From Orobanche coerulescens (Eukaryota; Streptophyta; Magnoliopsida; Lamiales; Orobanchaceae), in the NCBI GenBank assembly GCA_033398695.1, contig CM065805.1, positions 167,935,787 to 167,999,786 of the forward strand: 64,000 nt of DNA, written 5' to 3'. The translations under genes and the position numbers were made by a program. Under the pieces are notes generated by a model, which was not told the DNA's origin, made no database searches, and saw only the letters and a list, made by a program, of their open reading frames with translations. Positions 9,856-22,493 of the stretch are shown one piece after another (position 1 is the stretch's first letter; every line of letters begins with the position of its first letter).

Positions 9856-11254
9856 TTAGGTTGTGGAAACCTAGGCTGTCGGGTCAGTGGTGTCTATTGA
9901 GTTTTGTCTCGTCGGATTTTGTCTGACTGAGTCGTGTCGCGACGCGTCGTCTGAGTTTGTTGGTCGTGATTAGTATCGTGGGGCGATCATCATCTTCGTG
10001 CGACCTGTGGCTGCAAGTCTCCCTTCTTTGTGTTGTGCCTCGTGTGACACGAGCTATTTGTTTGATTTTGTGTTAAGTGATGGAACCTTCATGTAGATTC
10101 TTGGTTTCGTGATGCGTTCGTGTGATTCTCTTGTTTCGTTTGTATGAGGAGTGTTGTCATTAATTATGTCTTTTTGACTGTGATAATTGACTGTTTGCCT
10201 TCCCGGTAAAAGACACGTATTGTCCTGACTTTGTGCGATTTGATGCATATATTATAATATGTTTAAACGAATATTGTTACATGAGTATTTTTGGGCATTC
10301 TAGCCCATTGAATTATTTTTGAAAACCTTGAGTATCTTAGAAAATAAACTTCGAGGCGTACTTTTAAAATGAATCGTTTTCTCGTGGTACTTCCAAGGTG
10401 CCACAATATGTTTCTAAATTCTTGTACCTCGAGGACCAAAATATTTTGAGATATTTTCAATGTTTTAGAAACACTTATACTTAGACCCGAGGGTCGGATA
10501 TTTCTGAAAGTTTTCACAAAAAGGAAAGTGTCCTCGTTTTATCAAACGCAAGATGGTTTTCAAAGTCTCGACAATGATTTTGTTCAACTTTTTGTAAAAA
10601 GATACTCAAGATCAACTGGTGTTTCCATTCTGTTTTCATAAGGTGGTTTTCGCTTTTAAAACCCATCATTTCCTCGCTCGTGGTCGGGAAGGTGGGATGA
10701 CGATCTTTAATGTTGTCATTTCGTGGGGCTTGCGTGTTATCGCACTTTGTGTGAGTTGTTAAAGCTTGAGTTTGTACGTTTGCGTACATGTGTGGTTGTT
10801 TCATGATGGTTGTAATTATGTGCGGGTTATCGTCGGGCCGTTGAGGTCGCCGAACGATACCGTCGTTGTTGTAGTGTTTGTGTGTATTACTTTACGATGG
10901 TAATCGTTGTGTATGATATGTGTTATGATTCTTTGTTGCGCTGAGTTGGCATCTCCGGTTTGTTGTTTTGTGATGTTATGTTCCATTGTACCTAGCATTT
11001 GTATTTTCGGTATGCCGAGCCGAGGCATTTCAAACGTGATGTGTCGGGGAATGTACGTGCATTTTGTCCATCTCGTCAAGAACACATTTCGAGTGTGGAC
11101 TCGAGGACACCGAATTCAGATTTGCGAATTGGCTACCGAGACTTTCGGAGTTCGCGCTTCAAAGACAGCTTATCGAATCGTCTTTGAGAGGCCTTCGAAG
11201 GATGTTTTTGTCGGTAGCTTGTTGTGTCGTCACCTTGGTTTCATTGTTGTGAGT
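9856..11254 (+). other. LARD internal non-coding region
   Basis: About 1.4 kb of AT-rich sequence follows the PBS. Open frames are short, lie on both strands and show no Gag, zinc-knuckle, protease or RT motif. It probably carries packaging and dimerisation signals used in trans, but none can be recognised from sequence alone. Confidence 0.6.
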
Positions 11255-11862
11255 TTCGGGGACGACACTCCTTTTTGAAGAGGTCGAATATAATACCCGT
11301 ATTATTTTCGCTTCGCATTCCTGCTTCTCAGTCTATCGACTCGCTCGTGTTCGTTGATACCTTCTGAACTTGTTCTGTATTTTAGTTTCATCGTTCGAAT
11401 GAACTGTGATCTTGTCTTGGGTCGATCTGGTATCGCTGTGACTTTTCCGAGTTCGGTTCGATTCTTGTGAACCTTGTTCGGAAGTGACATCATTTGGTTC
11501 TACTAGTTCTTTTATTCGAAGTGGATCGGATTTTGAACTTCGGTATATTCTACTTTGTCGACTCATTTATGTTTGTTGACATTTGTGAGCTTGTCCTGCC
11601 CCTTGCTTTTGTTGATCGAACGAGTGTGGTATTGTTTCGGAATAACTCGTTTGTCGTTGTGACTTTTCAATCGCTATTCCCTTTCCTGTGGATCTTATGG
11701 GAATGCATGTCTTGTAGTTCTCACCAGGTCATCCTGGGAGTTGTTGTTTGAATTTTATTATCCTTCGTGTTTCGAACATGATTGTTCGATTTTTGTTGTC
11801 TCGATCGTTTATTTGTTCGGTTTTTGTTCTCGTTTCGTGATTGTTGAGCGTTCAGGCTCCTT
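11255..11862 (+). repeat. Second fossil PPT/LTR start within LARD interior
   Basis: GGGGACGACACTCC, then TTTTTGAAGAGGTCGAA, then TATAATACCCG (about 11257-11298) is a diverged version of the PPT/LTR junction. The next 570 bp resemble, weakly, the old LTR start at 6618 onward, with shared blocks such as CTTTTCCG and GAGTTCG..TTCGATTCTTG. It looks like an older 3' LTR remnant retained inside the element. Confidence 0.5.
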
Positions 11863-11941
11863 TGTAATTCCCTTAAGTTCGGAAAATTAGTCTCGTTTTC
11901 GATCTTCCAACCCTTGGGCGGTGGGATTCCGTATTTGTTCA
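11863..11941 (+). repeat. LARD right LTR, first 79 bp
   Basis: The right LTR starts TGTAATTCCCTT at 11863. It is interrupted after GTTCA (11937-11941) by the nested chromovirus and resumes at 21573-21577 with a repeat of GTTCA. The sequence matches 6197-6275 almost exactly. Confidence 0.85.
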
Positions 11942-13563
11942 TGTAACACCCCAAACTAGGAGGATAATACAGTGCCGTAGATCCCCAACTGGGACCCACC
12001 AGGCAATTGAAAATGAATGAATTATACAGGATAAATGTAGTACCGAACTACATTACAACAATAATTACTCCGATGAGGAGTTTAGTTACAACACACCAGG
12101 ACACTACCGAATACTAGTGTATTTTATATGAAGATAAAATACACCACACTGGATGAAACGGAGTATTCAAATGAAAGTCTGCAGCGGAAAATAAAGGACA
12201 ATAACATGAATAACTGAAAGATCGGGGCCCCCTACTAGTATCACTGGGACTCCTCGACATCAACCTGCTATTCCCGTGCGTTTGCCTTGCCACTACCTGA
12301 AAAACAAAATCCCCAGCCGGGGTCAGTTAAACAGAACAACAATCCTCAAGGGTTGAAAATACACAATTATGAATTAACTGAAGTTATGAAATATTCTTAA
12401 TTATGAATTACGCTGAAGAGGAGTATCATAGTACGCCCGTAATGTTCTGTGCAAGTGTACAACATCCGTCCGTGTACCTAATTAGTCTCACGGTGTAACG
12501 CTTTCCCGTGTGCACGGTCTAATGTATCGGTGAACCCAATACAATAACCATCGTGTGCCCGACTAAAAATTCCACACAGCCACACCCGGCCACGCAATAT
12601 GAACCCAGAAGGTCATATGAACGAGAATGACCATAATGAATATCAATGAATAATAATTAGACAAGGCCAAGAATGACTCACCGAGATGAGAGTAATAATG
12701 AAATGAATGATAGCTCAACGAAAAGATGGAACCGCTGCTTATGATCAAGTGATTAATTGACAATAACAAGTTTTAATATGATTAATACAATGATGAATGA
12801 GTTATGATTATGAATGATCAACAACAAAAGGTATGAATATCCTTTTAACCGAGTAAGAATTAACTTACTCAACACCGGTGACAATTATCCTTCCACGAAC
12901 AATGTCCTAATTGAGATATCGGTCGCTCGAACAACCTTGAACAATTCAATAACCAACAATCCGATTAATATATGTACAAACATGAATATAACGAACTCAA
13001 CACGTCGATACGACTAAACCAAGTCCATTGAGGCATTAAATCAAACACGTTGCGTCCAAACTCCGATTGTTTACAATCAAACCTCAATATACCAATACCA
13101 AATCCCCCAAGAAGTGTTTCAAACCAACAAAACATCTTCAATACGATTAATTATCCACAACGAATATCCAAAAACGTGATGATAACAACAATTAGTCGAA
13201 AATCTCCAAATCCAACTCGATATTCAAAGTGTTCTTGAATAATCCCTCAATAATCCAATGAATCCTTATACAAACTCATAATCATACACATATCCCTTCA
13301 TATAACATGATTATAACGTCCAAAACATCATATCTCAACACAAAATCGAAATCCAAGATGTTGAAGAAATTACCTCTAGAAGATCCAACCACTTCGATCC
13401 GAGTTAAAACGAGTATCCGAGCTATATGATCGAATGGAAATGAAGAAACTCAAGTACACAAGTGTTTGATGAAGGAAGAATCCCTTTCCCCAAGCTCTCT
13501 CTCGGACAAAAAGGAAGAAGAAAGTGAAAATGAAGAAAATGAGGAAAAAGTGTCCCGGCCAAA

Positions 13564-13572
13564 CTATAAATA
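13564..13572 (-). promoter_or_regulatory. TATA box, nested chromovirus 3' LTR
   Basis: The minus strand reads TATTTATAG immediately after the palindrome array. The partner LTR has the equivalent at about 20639-20646. Confidence 0.5.
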
Positions 13573-13580
13573 CTGCCGGA

Positions 13581-14150
13581 AGTTACGGCCGTAACTCGGC
13601 CCTCTTACGGCCGTAACTTTCCAAGTCAACGGCCTTACGGCCGTAACCGGCCAACTCATACGGCCGTAACTCGGCTTCGTCCGAAAGCCTGCCGACAGAC
13701 TTACGGCCGTAACCGCTCCTGAGTTACGGGCGTAACCCGCCTTCGTCAAAAACACCCGTCGATAGCCTTACGGCTGTACCGCACACCTTACGGCCGTAAC
13801 TCGGATGATACGGCCGTATCCGGCCAACCTTACGGGCGTAACCCGCCTTCGTCAAAAATGGCCAGACATCCTTCCTGCAACGTACGGCCGTATCCGGCCA
13901 AGTCTTACGGCCGTACCTGCCTCGACTTACGGCCGTATACCGCAACCCTTACGGCCGTAAGTCACCCTTGGTCGACAACACCCGAAATATACGAACACCA
14001 CTTACGGCCGTATCTCATCTTCCTTACGGCCGTAACTCACCTTCGGCCAAAATGCCTGGGTAGCTCTTTGGATCACTTACGGCCAGAATCGGCCACTTAC
14101 GGCCGTACTACGACTTACGGCCGTAGCCCGAACCTTACGGCCGTAACTCG
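13581..14150 (-). repeat. Palindrome array TTACGGCCGTAA (3' LTR)
   Basis: About 20 copies of TTACGGCCGTAA or one-base variants (TTACGGGCGTAA, ATACGGCCGTAT) lie at irregular 20-35 bp spacing over 570 bp. The perfect form is its own reverse complement. The array sits directly upstream, in transcription sense, of the LTR TATA box. Confidence 0.88.
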
Positions 14151-14497
14151 ATGGCCGCCAAGGTGAATCAATCCGACAATTCCGATTCCTCGCTACGATC
14201 GATGAATGATCCGACATATCATACGAATGTGGAAGTGAACAAGTCTAACACGATCCAAAGATGATACTCCCAAGATAAGGCTATCAATCACAATGAAAAT
14301 GATCATACTCCGTCTCGATCTAAAAGCGGAGATAAAATGACGATCGGTAATCGATATACGATTACAACATGCCAACATCAACGCAAAAGAGTGATTCATG
14401 AATGATGAGTGATTATTAATGAGTGAAAATTAATGAGTGATAATTACAGATCGATAATTACCGAGTGGTACGTAATGAATTATAGCCGGTATTACAT

Positions 14498-14513
14498 ACT
14501 CCCCTTAAAAAGA
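14498..14513 (-). other. Polypurine tract of nested chromovirus
   Basis: The minus strand reads CTTTTTAAGGGGAGTA immediately before LTR start TGTAATACC, preceded by GGGACGAAACT, the usual end of chromovirus pol. Confidence 0.8.
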
Positions 14514-14526
14514 GTTTCGTCCCAAA

Positions 14527-17040
14527 CTAAGGGTCAAACAACTCGGGATAACTTCCCCGCATACTCTCCTCGGTTTCCCAAGTGGCCTCTTCGACTCCGT
14601 GTCTAGACCACCGAAACTTAACCAAAGGAATCGCCTTATTCCTCAACCGCTTGATTTGCCGCTCCAACACTCGTATGGGGCTCTTCTCATACGAATGATC
14701 ATCTCGCGATCTCGATTCCGTCCGAATCAAGTATGTGCGAGACGTGAAACACATTATGAATTCGCCCAACAACAGAGATAGGGCCAAACGATAAGTTAAC
14801 TCGCTTACTCGATTCAAAATCTCACACGGTCCAATGAATCTCGAACTCAACTTTCCCGCTTTCCGAAACGGAGAATACCTCGACTGGGATACCTTGACCA
14901 AAACGGATCACCCGTCTCGAACTCTAGTGGTCGATGACGACACCGCATATGATTTCGCCGACTCGAAGCGCTAATGACGCCTCTCGATCAAAGCTACCTT
15001 CTCACGGGCGGCTAATAAGCATATCGGGCTCGGTCGATTGATTCTCGATGGGCCGTCCCAACACAAGGGAGATCGACAACGGCGACCGTACCAGCCTCGT
15101 AAGGTGCTACCTTCATCGCAAAGATGCTAACTAAACCGTACGTGGACACAAACAACAAGAATCGGGCTTCCCAATCCTCTACTAATCGAGGACGCATGCC
15201 CTCAACATGTCCTCCAATGTCCGAAAAGTCCTCTCGATTGTCCGTCGGACCGAGGATGAAAAACAGTAATGAGATTCAAATTTGAGTTCCCATAGCACGA
15301 TGAATCGATTTCCAAAATGGGACACGAATCGTCCGTCACGATCGAAACGATATCGTTAGGGGTACCGTGAAGTCTCATTATTTCCTTGATGAACAATCGC
15401 CGCCTCTCTGACCCCACATATTCTTGATTTCAAGGAAATGAGCTAATTAGTAAAGTAGTCCGCGATCGCTCGGATCGTATTCATGCCACGACGACTCGCC
15501 GGCAACTCGTGATGAATTCCATAGAAATGTCTTCCCACTTCCATTCGGAATAGGAGCGGTATCAAGATACTCGCGGGCCGATGTTCCATATTGACTTGTC
15601 GATAGGCTAAACATCTCGAAACAAATTCCGCGACTTCTCGCTTCATATTACTCCACCGTAAATTTCGTTTCAAGTCCTTGTACATCTTACTAGACCCGGA
15701 TGAACCGGATATGGGGTAGCATGAGCTTCTCTCAAGATCGAGTTTTTCAACTCATCATTCACCGACGCACAACCGATTCTCAAATCTCAAGAGTCCATCT
15801 TCGTGGACCACAAATCCAGGCTTTCCTGTACCACATCCTCGCGGATGATCAACAAAATGAATCTGAACCCCGATTCTCCCGATTTCCTTCTCAAGAGATG
15901 ATGAAATCTCTAACATACAAGCTGTTCTGAACTCGCTGAAGCCGGACCTCGATCTCGGGTCTAAGGAATTCCTTGAAGTTCCTTCGAATCGTTAAACGAG
16001 CAAGCATCTGCTCTAGAACGGACTTACGACTCAAGGCGTCGGCGACAACATTCGCCTTGCCCGGGTGGCAAAGGACCTCGATATCATAATCTTTGATTAG
16101 TTCCAACCACCGCCTCTGTCACATATTTAACTCCTTGTGAGTAAATATATACTTCATCTCTTGTGATTGGTGAATAACTGACAGGTGACGCCATAAAGGT
16201 AATGACGCCAAATTTCCAACGCGAAAACCACGGTTGCTAGCTACAGTCATGGGTTGAATAATTAATCAACTAATCCGAGGAAACTTCGGATTTACTTAAC
16301 ATCTTTCGGAGGTTGCCAATCTCGGACAGCCTCCGTCTTCTGAAGGTCGACACGAACTCTGTCAGATGAAATTACATGCCCGAGAAAGTCATTACGGACC
16401 TCCAGAACTCACACTTGGAAAACTTTCCATAAAGTTGCTCTCGTCTCATCACGTCGAGAACCTGATGAAGATGAACCTCGTGTTCCTCTCGGCTACGAGA
16501 ATAAATCCAAATGTCGTCGATGAAGACAACAATAAACTGATCCAAAAAGTCGATGAAAACCCGATTCATTAACTCCATGAATAACGCAGGTGCATTAGTT
16601 AGCCCGAACGACATAACTAAGAACCCATAATGACCATAGCGTGTTCGAAACGCCGTCCTCGCGATATCCGACTCTCGAATCCGCAACTGGTGATATTCAG
16701 ATCTTAAGTCGATCCTGGAAGATCAAGCTCCCTGAAGTTGATCTAAAAGATTATCATTACGGGTAAGGATACTAATCTTGATCATCACCCTGTTCAACTC
16801 TTGATAATTTATACACACACGAGACAAGCCATCCTTCTCCTTGACAGATCACACTGGTGCTCCTCACGGGGACGCAAACGGTCGGCGATAACCTTTCTCG
16901 AACTACTCCTCAAGTTGAGTCTTCCACTCCTGCATTCAGTCGGGGCCATCCGATACGGTGCCTTCGATTAAGGGGACGACTGCTCCAACTCACTCCCGAA
17001 CTCCACTACTCTATGTGAAGACAACCAAATAACTCGTCTG
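14527..17040 (-). pseudogene. Chromovirus pol: RT, RNase H, integrase, chromodomain
   Basis: Degenerate pol read right to left. RT is recognisable from about 17040 to 16372: a [20 protein letters not shown] block, [11 protein letters not shown], and [11 protein letters not shown] with the catalytic DD. RNase H ends near 15891 with the conserved [13 protein letters not shown]. The integrase zinc-binding and core regions (about 15690-14950) are broken by stops. The C-terminus at 14900-14527 includes RWSRHGVEEATWETEESM, a chromodomain-type end found in Tekay/Reina-like elements. Several internal stops and frameshifts prevent a full-length product. Confidence 0.85.
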
Positions 17041-17049
17041 GAAATACGT

Positions 17050-17380
17050 CAATCGATGACAATGATACCACAAATGATCGAACATTTCGATTTCCCTAGA
17101 ATGGTCAATCGATAAAAAGTGATACAATGAATGTTTGAATAATTCGATTGCCTTAGAAAGGCCAATCGATGAAAATGACACAATGAATGATTGAATAGCT
17201 CGATTGCCTTAGAAAGGTCAATCGATGAAAATGACGCAAATGAATGATTGAATAACTCGATTGCCTTAGAAAGGTCAATCGATGAAAATGAAACAATGAA
17301 TGATTGAATGACTCGATTGCCTTAGAAAGGCCAATCGATGAAAATGATATAATGAATGATTGAATAGATCGATTGCGGAA
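17050..17380 (-). repeat. ~57-bp minisatellite in the protease-RT linker
   Basis: About six units, each with CGATTGCCTTAGAAAGG, CAATCGATGAAAATGA and AATGAATGATTGAATA, lie between the protease region and the start of RT. The same unit recurs in a different LTR family at 35328-35630 and 45636-45938. Confidence 0.85.
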
Positions 17381-17879
17381 TCTCTCTGCTTCCGCCCTAA
17401 TAATAATTCTACTGGAACAATGGGGATTACTCCCCTGAAGTACACATTCGACAACCAACGACGGAAAGATAGGGACCAAACGCTAACAAACATTAAGGAT
17501 AGTATCAAAACGATCAACCCAACTAACACCGAAAATTACATCGTCCTAAGATAAAATTCACCACGATTAGGTCCATCAATCATTCGCGGTCACTAAGCTT
17601 ACTTCGGTATGATTCCGAAAATTCTTCCATCGCCAGGTAGACCGATGGTATGAGGTCCACAAGCAATAGGACTATCCCAAAGTAAGTCTATTACAACATG
17701 ATTCGAAAATGAATGAATGCGGTGTACCAGAATCAAAAGGTACACACAAGTTGAAATAAAATTACGAGTATACCTGAAATCATTCGGTCCACCGGATCGT
17801 CGATCCTCTCCATCATAAGAATCTGGGACTTGCCGGCCCCCGAACCGGACGCTCCCGTCTGATAAATACGAGCTCCAAC
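17381..17879 (-). pseudogene. Presumed protease region, not recognisable
   Basis: The position between the zinc knuckles and RT is where chromovirus protease lies, but I see no clear aspartic-protease motif. Frames are broken. Assignment is by position only. Confidence 0.3.
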
Positions 17880-18475
17880 TCTATTGTCTTAAACGACGTT
17901 GACAAAGTAGTCTGATTCTGAAACGCTGATTGCTTCGGGGCCTGAGATGCCGCCGGGGCCGACTTGGAGTCCTTTCGGCAAAAACGGGCCTTATGCCCAG
18001 AATTCCCACAATTATGACATGTGATAGACGGCGTCGTACACCTAGTACTGAAATGGCCCGGCGCCCCACAGTTGAAACAGATGATGGCCGAATCGACGCT
18101 CGGGATCGAGATCCCGCAGATTAGGTGCCGTAGGAGGTCGCCGAAACGATAGGACCCGCACGAGGTTTCTTGGAGGTTGACCGACCGCTCTCGGACCGAT
18201 TACGCCGTTGATTTCCTGCCGACAAATGAAGGTTGTTGTTCAAGACTTTCCTTAGCACTGCTCATACGGAGAGTTCTCTCGATTAATCCGGCCGAGTGGC
18301 GCAATGATGATTGAGCAACCGCACATGGGTCATCATGGCTCGCATAAAAGTGAGTGGATCAACCCGAACATCTTCTCGATCGAGCCGAGTCCCGGCACGA
18401 TTTCCCTGGCCGAGTGATTATTCCTCGGGTTTCGCCCGCACCGCGCCTCTTCCCGCATCCTCGACACTGGCCCAT
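17880..18475 (-). pseudogene. Chromovirus gag with two CCHC zinc knuckles
   Basis: The minus ATG at 18475-18473 aligns with the start of the better preserved gag at 33993 (shared GGGAAGAGG..CGCGGT and CGAAACCC blocks). Nucleocapsid knuckles CFNCGAPGHFSTRC and CHNCGNSGHKARFC lie at about 18080-17973. Two consecutive CCHC motifs bind genomic RNA. The frame between start and knuckles is broken, and the capsid part seems shortened (about 600 bp in total). Confidence 0.65.
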
Positions 18476-19009
18476 ACCAAGTAGGAAGGTCGCAAAATGA
18501 TTATATTTCCCGCATGATTATCATGTTATGATTACGTCATGAGATGATGAAAATGAGTATACATGCTCTAACTTAGTGATTATATGAATGATTTACTGAA
18601 GTGACATGATTATCTCGAGGAAATTCTTGAAATGATTATCTGAATAACTTAACAAGATTAAAAATATGATCATCCGGATCGACAACCGAGTAATGAAATG
18701 AATTGAGTAATAAATGAATTAACAAGATCGTCCCGATCATTAATCGAGTAATGAAATGAATTAAGTGATTAATGAGTTAACATGATCGCCCTAATCACAA
18801 TGAATGATGATGTTTGAGGATTGTTAAATGATGAATGATGAATGAATAACTATTGCGAAATTATACCATGGCGTTAGAAATCTTACAGCTTCTTCCTATC
18901 GATTGGCTCGGCATTTGCACAGTCACACGTGACGCGAAAGTCCAATGATACTAGTCGATGACGATGATTTCAAATGAGACATGACTCGGAAGGTAGTATT
19001 CAAAACCAC
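18476..19009 (-). other. Nested chromovirus leader
   Basis: AT-rich untranslated leader between PBS and gag ATG with short repeats around GAATGA. No ORF is supported. Confidence 0.6.
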
Positions 19010-19021
19010 GCTCCGATACCA
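19010..19021 (-). other. PBS of nested chromovirus (initiator-Met tRNA)
   Basis: The minus strand reads TGGTATCGGAGC three bases after the 5' LTR end. It differs from the canonical initiator-Met PBS by one base. Confidence 0.8.
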
Positions 19022-19024
19022 ACT

Positions 19025-21572
19025 CGTAACACCCCAAACTAGGAGGATAATACAAGGCCGTAGATCCCCAACTGGGACCCACTGTGCAATTGAAAATGAA
19101 TGAATTATACAGATAAATGTAGTACCGAACTACATTACAACAATAATTACTCCGATGAGGAGTTTAGTTACAACACACCAGACAATATCAATACTAGTGT
19201 ATTTTATATGAAGATAAAATACACCACACCGATGAAACGGAGTATTCAAATGAAAGTCTCGCGGAAAATAAAGGACAATAACATGAATAATCAAAGATCG
19301 GGGCCCCTACTAGTATCACTGGGACTCCTCGACATCAACCTGCTATTCCCGTGCGTTTGCCTTGCCACGACCTGAAAAACAAAATCCCAAATGGGTCGCT
19401 TAAATGTAACAACAATCCTCAAGGGTTGAAAATACACAATTATGAATTAACTCAAGTTATGAAATATTCTTAATTATGAATTACGCCGAAGAGGAGTATC
19501 ATAGTACGCCCGTAATGTTCTGTGCAAGTGTACAACATCCGTCCGTGTACCTAATTAGTCTCACGGTGTAACGCTTTCCCGTGTGCACGGTCTAATGTAT
19601 CGGTGAACCCAATACAATAACCATCGTGTGCCCGACTAAAAATTCCACACGCCCACACCCGCCACGCAATATGAACCTTAAGGTCATATGAACGAGAATG
19701 ACCATAATGAATATCAATGAATAATAATTAGACAAGGCCAAGAATGACTCACCGAGATGAGAGTAATAATGAAATGAATGATAGCTCAACGAAAAGATTG
19801 GAACCGCTCCTTATGATCAAGTGATTAATTGACAATAACAAGTTTTAATATGATTAATACAATGATGAATGAGTTATGATTATGAATGATCAACAACAAA
19901 AGGTATGAATATCCTTTTAACCGAGTAAGAATTAACTTACTCAACACCGGTGACAATTATCCTTCCACGAACAATGTCCTAATTGAGATATCGGTCGCTC
20001 GAACAACCTTGAACAATTCAATAACCAACAATCCGATTAATATACGTACAAACATGAATATAACGAACTCAACACGTCGATACGACTAAACCAAGTCCAT
20101 TGAGGCATTAAATCAAACACGTTGCCCAAACTCCGATTGTTTACAATCAAACCTCAATATACCAATACCAAATCCCCCAAGAAGTGTTTCAAACCAACAA
20201 AACATCTTCAATACGATTAATTATCCACAACGAATATCCAAAAACGTGATGATAACAACAATTAGTCGAAAATCTCCAAATCCAACTCGATATTCAAAGT
20301 GTTCTTGAATAATCCTCAATAATCCAATGAATCCTTATACAAACTCATAATCATACACATATCCCTTCATATAACATGATTATAACGTCCAAAACATCAT
20401 ATCTCAACACAAAATCGAAATCCAAGATGTTGAAGAAATTACCTCTAGAAGATCCAACCACTTCGATCCGAAGAACACGAGTTAAAACGAGTATCCGAGC
20501 TATATGATCGAATGGAAATGAAGAAACTCAAGTACACAAGTGTTTGATGAAGGAAGAATCCCTTTCCCCAAGCTCTCTCTGACAAAAAGGAAGAAGAAAG
20601 TGAAAATGAAGAAAATGAGGAAAAAGTGTCCCGCCAAACTATAAATCTACGGAAGTTACGGCCGTAACTCGGCCCTCTTACGGCCGTAACTTTCCAAGTC
20701 AACGGCCTTACGGCCAGAATCGCCAACTCATACGGCCGTAACTCGGCTTCGTCCGAAAGCTCATGGACAGACTTACGGCCAGTAACCGCTCCCGAGTTAC
20801 GGCGTAACTCGCCTTCGTCAAAAACACCCGTCGACTCCTTACGGCCAGACCGCACACCTTACGGCCGTAACTCGGATGATACGGCCGTATCCGGCCAACC
20901 TTACGGGCGTAACCCGCCTTCGTCAAAAATGGCCAGACATCCTTCCTGCAACGTACGGCCGTATCCGGCCAAGTCTTACGGCCGTACCTGCCTCGACTTA
21001 CGGCCGTATACCGCAACCCTTACGGCCGTAAGTCACCCTTGGTCGACAACACCCGAAATATACGAACACCACTTACGGCCGTATCTCATCTTCCTTACGG
21101 CCGGAACACACCGTCGGCCAAAATGCCAGGTAGCCTTTGGATCACTTACGGCCAGAATCGCCAGCCTCTTACGGCCGTACTGCCGACTTACGGCCGTAGC
21201 CCGTAACCTACGGCCGTAACTCGATCTTCGCAAAGGTGAATCAATCCGACAATTCCGATTCCTCGCTACGACTGATGAATGATCCGACATATCATACGAA
21301 TGTGGAAGTGAACAAGTCTAACACGATCCAAAGATGATACTCCCAGTACAAGGCTATCAATCACAATGAAAATGATCATACTCCCGTCTCGATCTAAAAG
21401 CGGAGATAAAATGACGATCGGTAACTGATATACGATTACAACATGCCAACATTGAACGCAAAAGAGTGATTCATGAATGATGAGTGATTATTAATGAGTG
21501 AAAATTACTGAGTGATAATTACAGACTGATAATTACTGAGTGGTACAGAATGAATTATAGCCGGGTATTACA
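19025..21572 (-). repeat. Nested chromovirus 5' LTR
   Basis: About 2.55 kb, aligned along its whole length with the 3' LTR. Its PBS-side terminus reads CGTAAC on the plus strand instead of TGTAAC. Many differences from the 3' LTR fall at CAG/CTG sites. Confidence 0.88.
20654..21222 (-). repeat. Palindrome array TTACGGCCGTAA (5' LTR)
   Basis: Counterpart of the array in the 3' LTR, about 20 copies just upstream of the TATA-like ATTTATAG at 20646-20639 on the minus strand. Several units read CGGCCAG where the other LTR has CGGCCGT. Confidence 0.85.
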
Positions 21573-22493
21573 GTTCAGCGGTTGGCTCGCGTTTTGGATT
21601 GATTTACTGTTGGGTTGGTCAATCATATTGATTTTCGTTTGTTGTGTCTTGTGATTGTCGGATAATTGACTTGGCTATATTATCCATTCGATGACGCTTG
21701 TCATTTGTTGGTTTATTATATCCCTAACGGCGACGTTGTGTTGGTCGCCGTAGAGCGTGTTTTCACGCCGTATATTCCTTTGCGTTGTTTGTAACATTTC
21801 GCCGTTGGGCGTTAGTTACGCATTCTTGTGTGTCTCGTTGAGTTTTTCCTGGCGGAATATTTCTTCCCCCTACTTGTTTTAAGTTTCGGGACGAAACTTC
21901 TTTTAAGGAGGGTAGAATGTAATATCTGCAATTTTCGATTTCCGGTAATTTCTTTTTTTTCAGTGAAAGTTCGTTTTGACGACTCTCTCATGACCATTTC
22001 GTCATTCTGAGAATGATTAATTCTACACTTTTTGTCATCCGAGTTCGTTTCGGTGTTGTTTTGTTGAGTTCCGTGCTTTTAGCGACTTTTCCGCACTTGA
22101 GTTCGTTTCTTGCGAATCTCGTCCGAAACTGCTGTTTCGAGTTTCCCGCAAGTCCGTTTAACTTTGTTAAACGTGTTGTGAACTTCGGTTTTGTTATTCG
22201 ATCACGTATCGTGATTTCCGGGCGTTTTGGGCCATTTTGTAATTTCTTGAAAGTTACGGGTATCCGTATCTGGAATTGTTGTCTCGACCCGTTTCTTGGT
22301 CGCGTATGATTAATTATGGTATTATGTTTTCATTTCGGGCCGCTGATGTTGTCCGCGAACTTTTCGTCGTGTTCGTTCCGTATGTTTTCCGAAATCGGGT
22401 CGTCGAGCCCTGGTGGTCGGGTACTGGCCGGACGGTTGCGGGACTGGCCGGACGATTGCGGGCACCGGCCGGACAGATGCGGCAGGAACCGGC

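Larger units (their letters stand above)
11942..14496 (-). repeat. Nested chromovirus 3' LTR
   Basis: On the minus strand it starts TGTAATACCGGC next to the PPT and ends GGGGTGTTACA next to the target duplication. Length is about 2.55 kb. It carries the TTACGGCCGTAA array and a TATA box just downstream. Frames seen through the array reflect the repeat and are not proteins. Confidence 0.88.
11942..21572 (-). mobile_element. Nested Tekay-like chromovirus (Ty3/gypsy), degenerate
   Basis: A 9.63-kb element bounded by TG...CA termini and the 5-bp duplication GTTCA (11937-11941, 21573-21577). Minus-strand order: 5' LTR (21572-19025), initiator-Met PBS, gag with two CCHC knuckles, protease region, RT, RNase H, integrase with a C-terminal chromodomain-like tail, PPT, and 3' LTR (14496-11942). 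Order, chromodomain and long LTRs point to the Tekay/Del clade of chromoviruses. The coding part carries many stops and frameshifts, so it is non-functional as sequenced. The two LTRs are very similar, suggesting recent insertion or errors in the coding sequence. Confidence 0.88.

Noticed and set aside
13858..14166. Open frames of about 100 codons through the palindrome arrays (also 20708-21290)
   Set aside because: They exist because the 12-bp repeat reads through in several frames on both strands; translations are repeats of TAV/YGR with no domain.
17153..17529. Short minus-strand proteins in the minisatellite
   Set aside because: The translated FIDW/LRQS repeats come from the 57-bp unit; the block sits in a broken pol.
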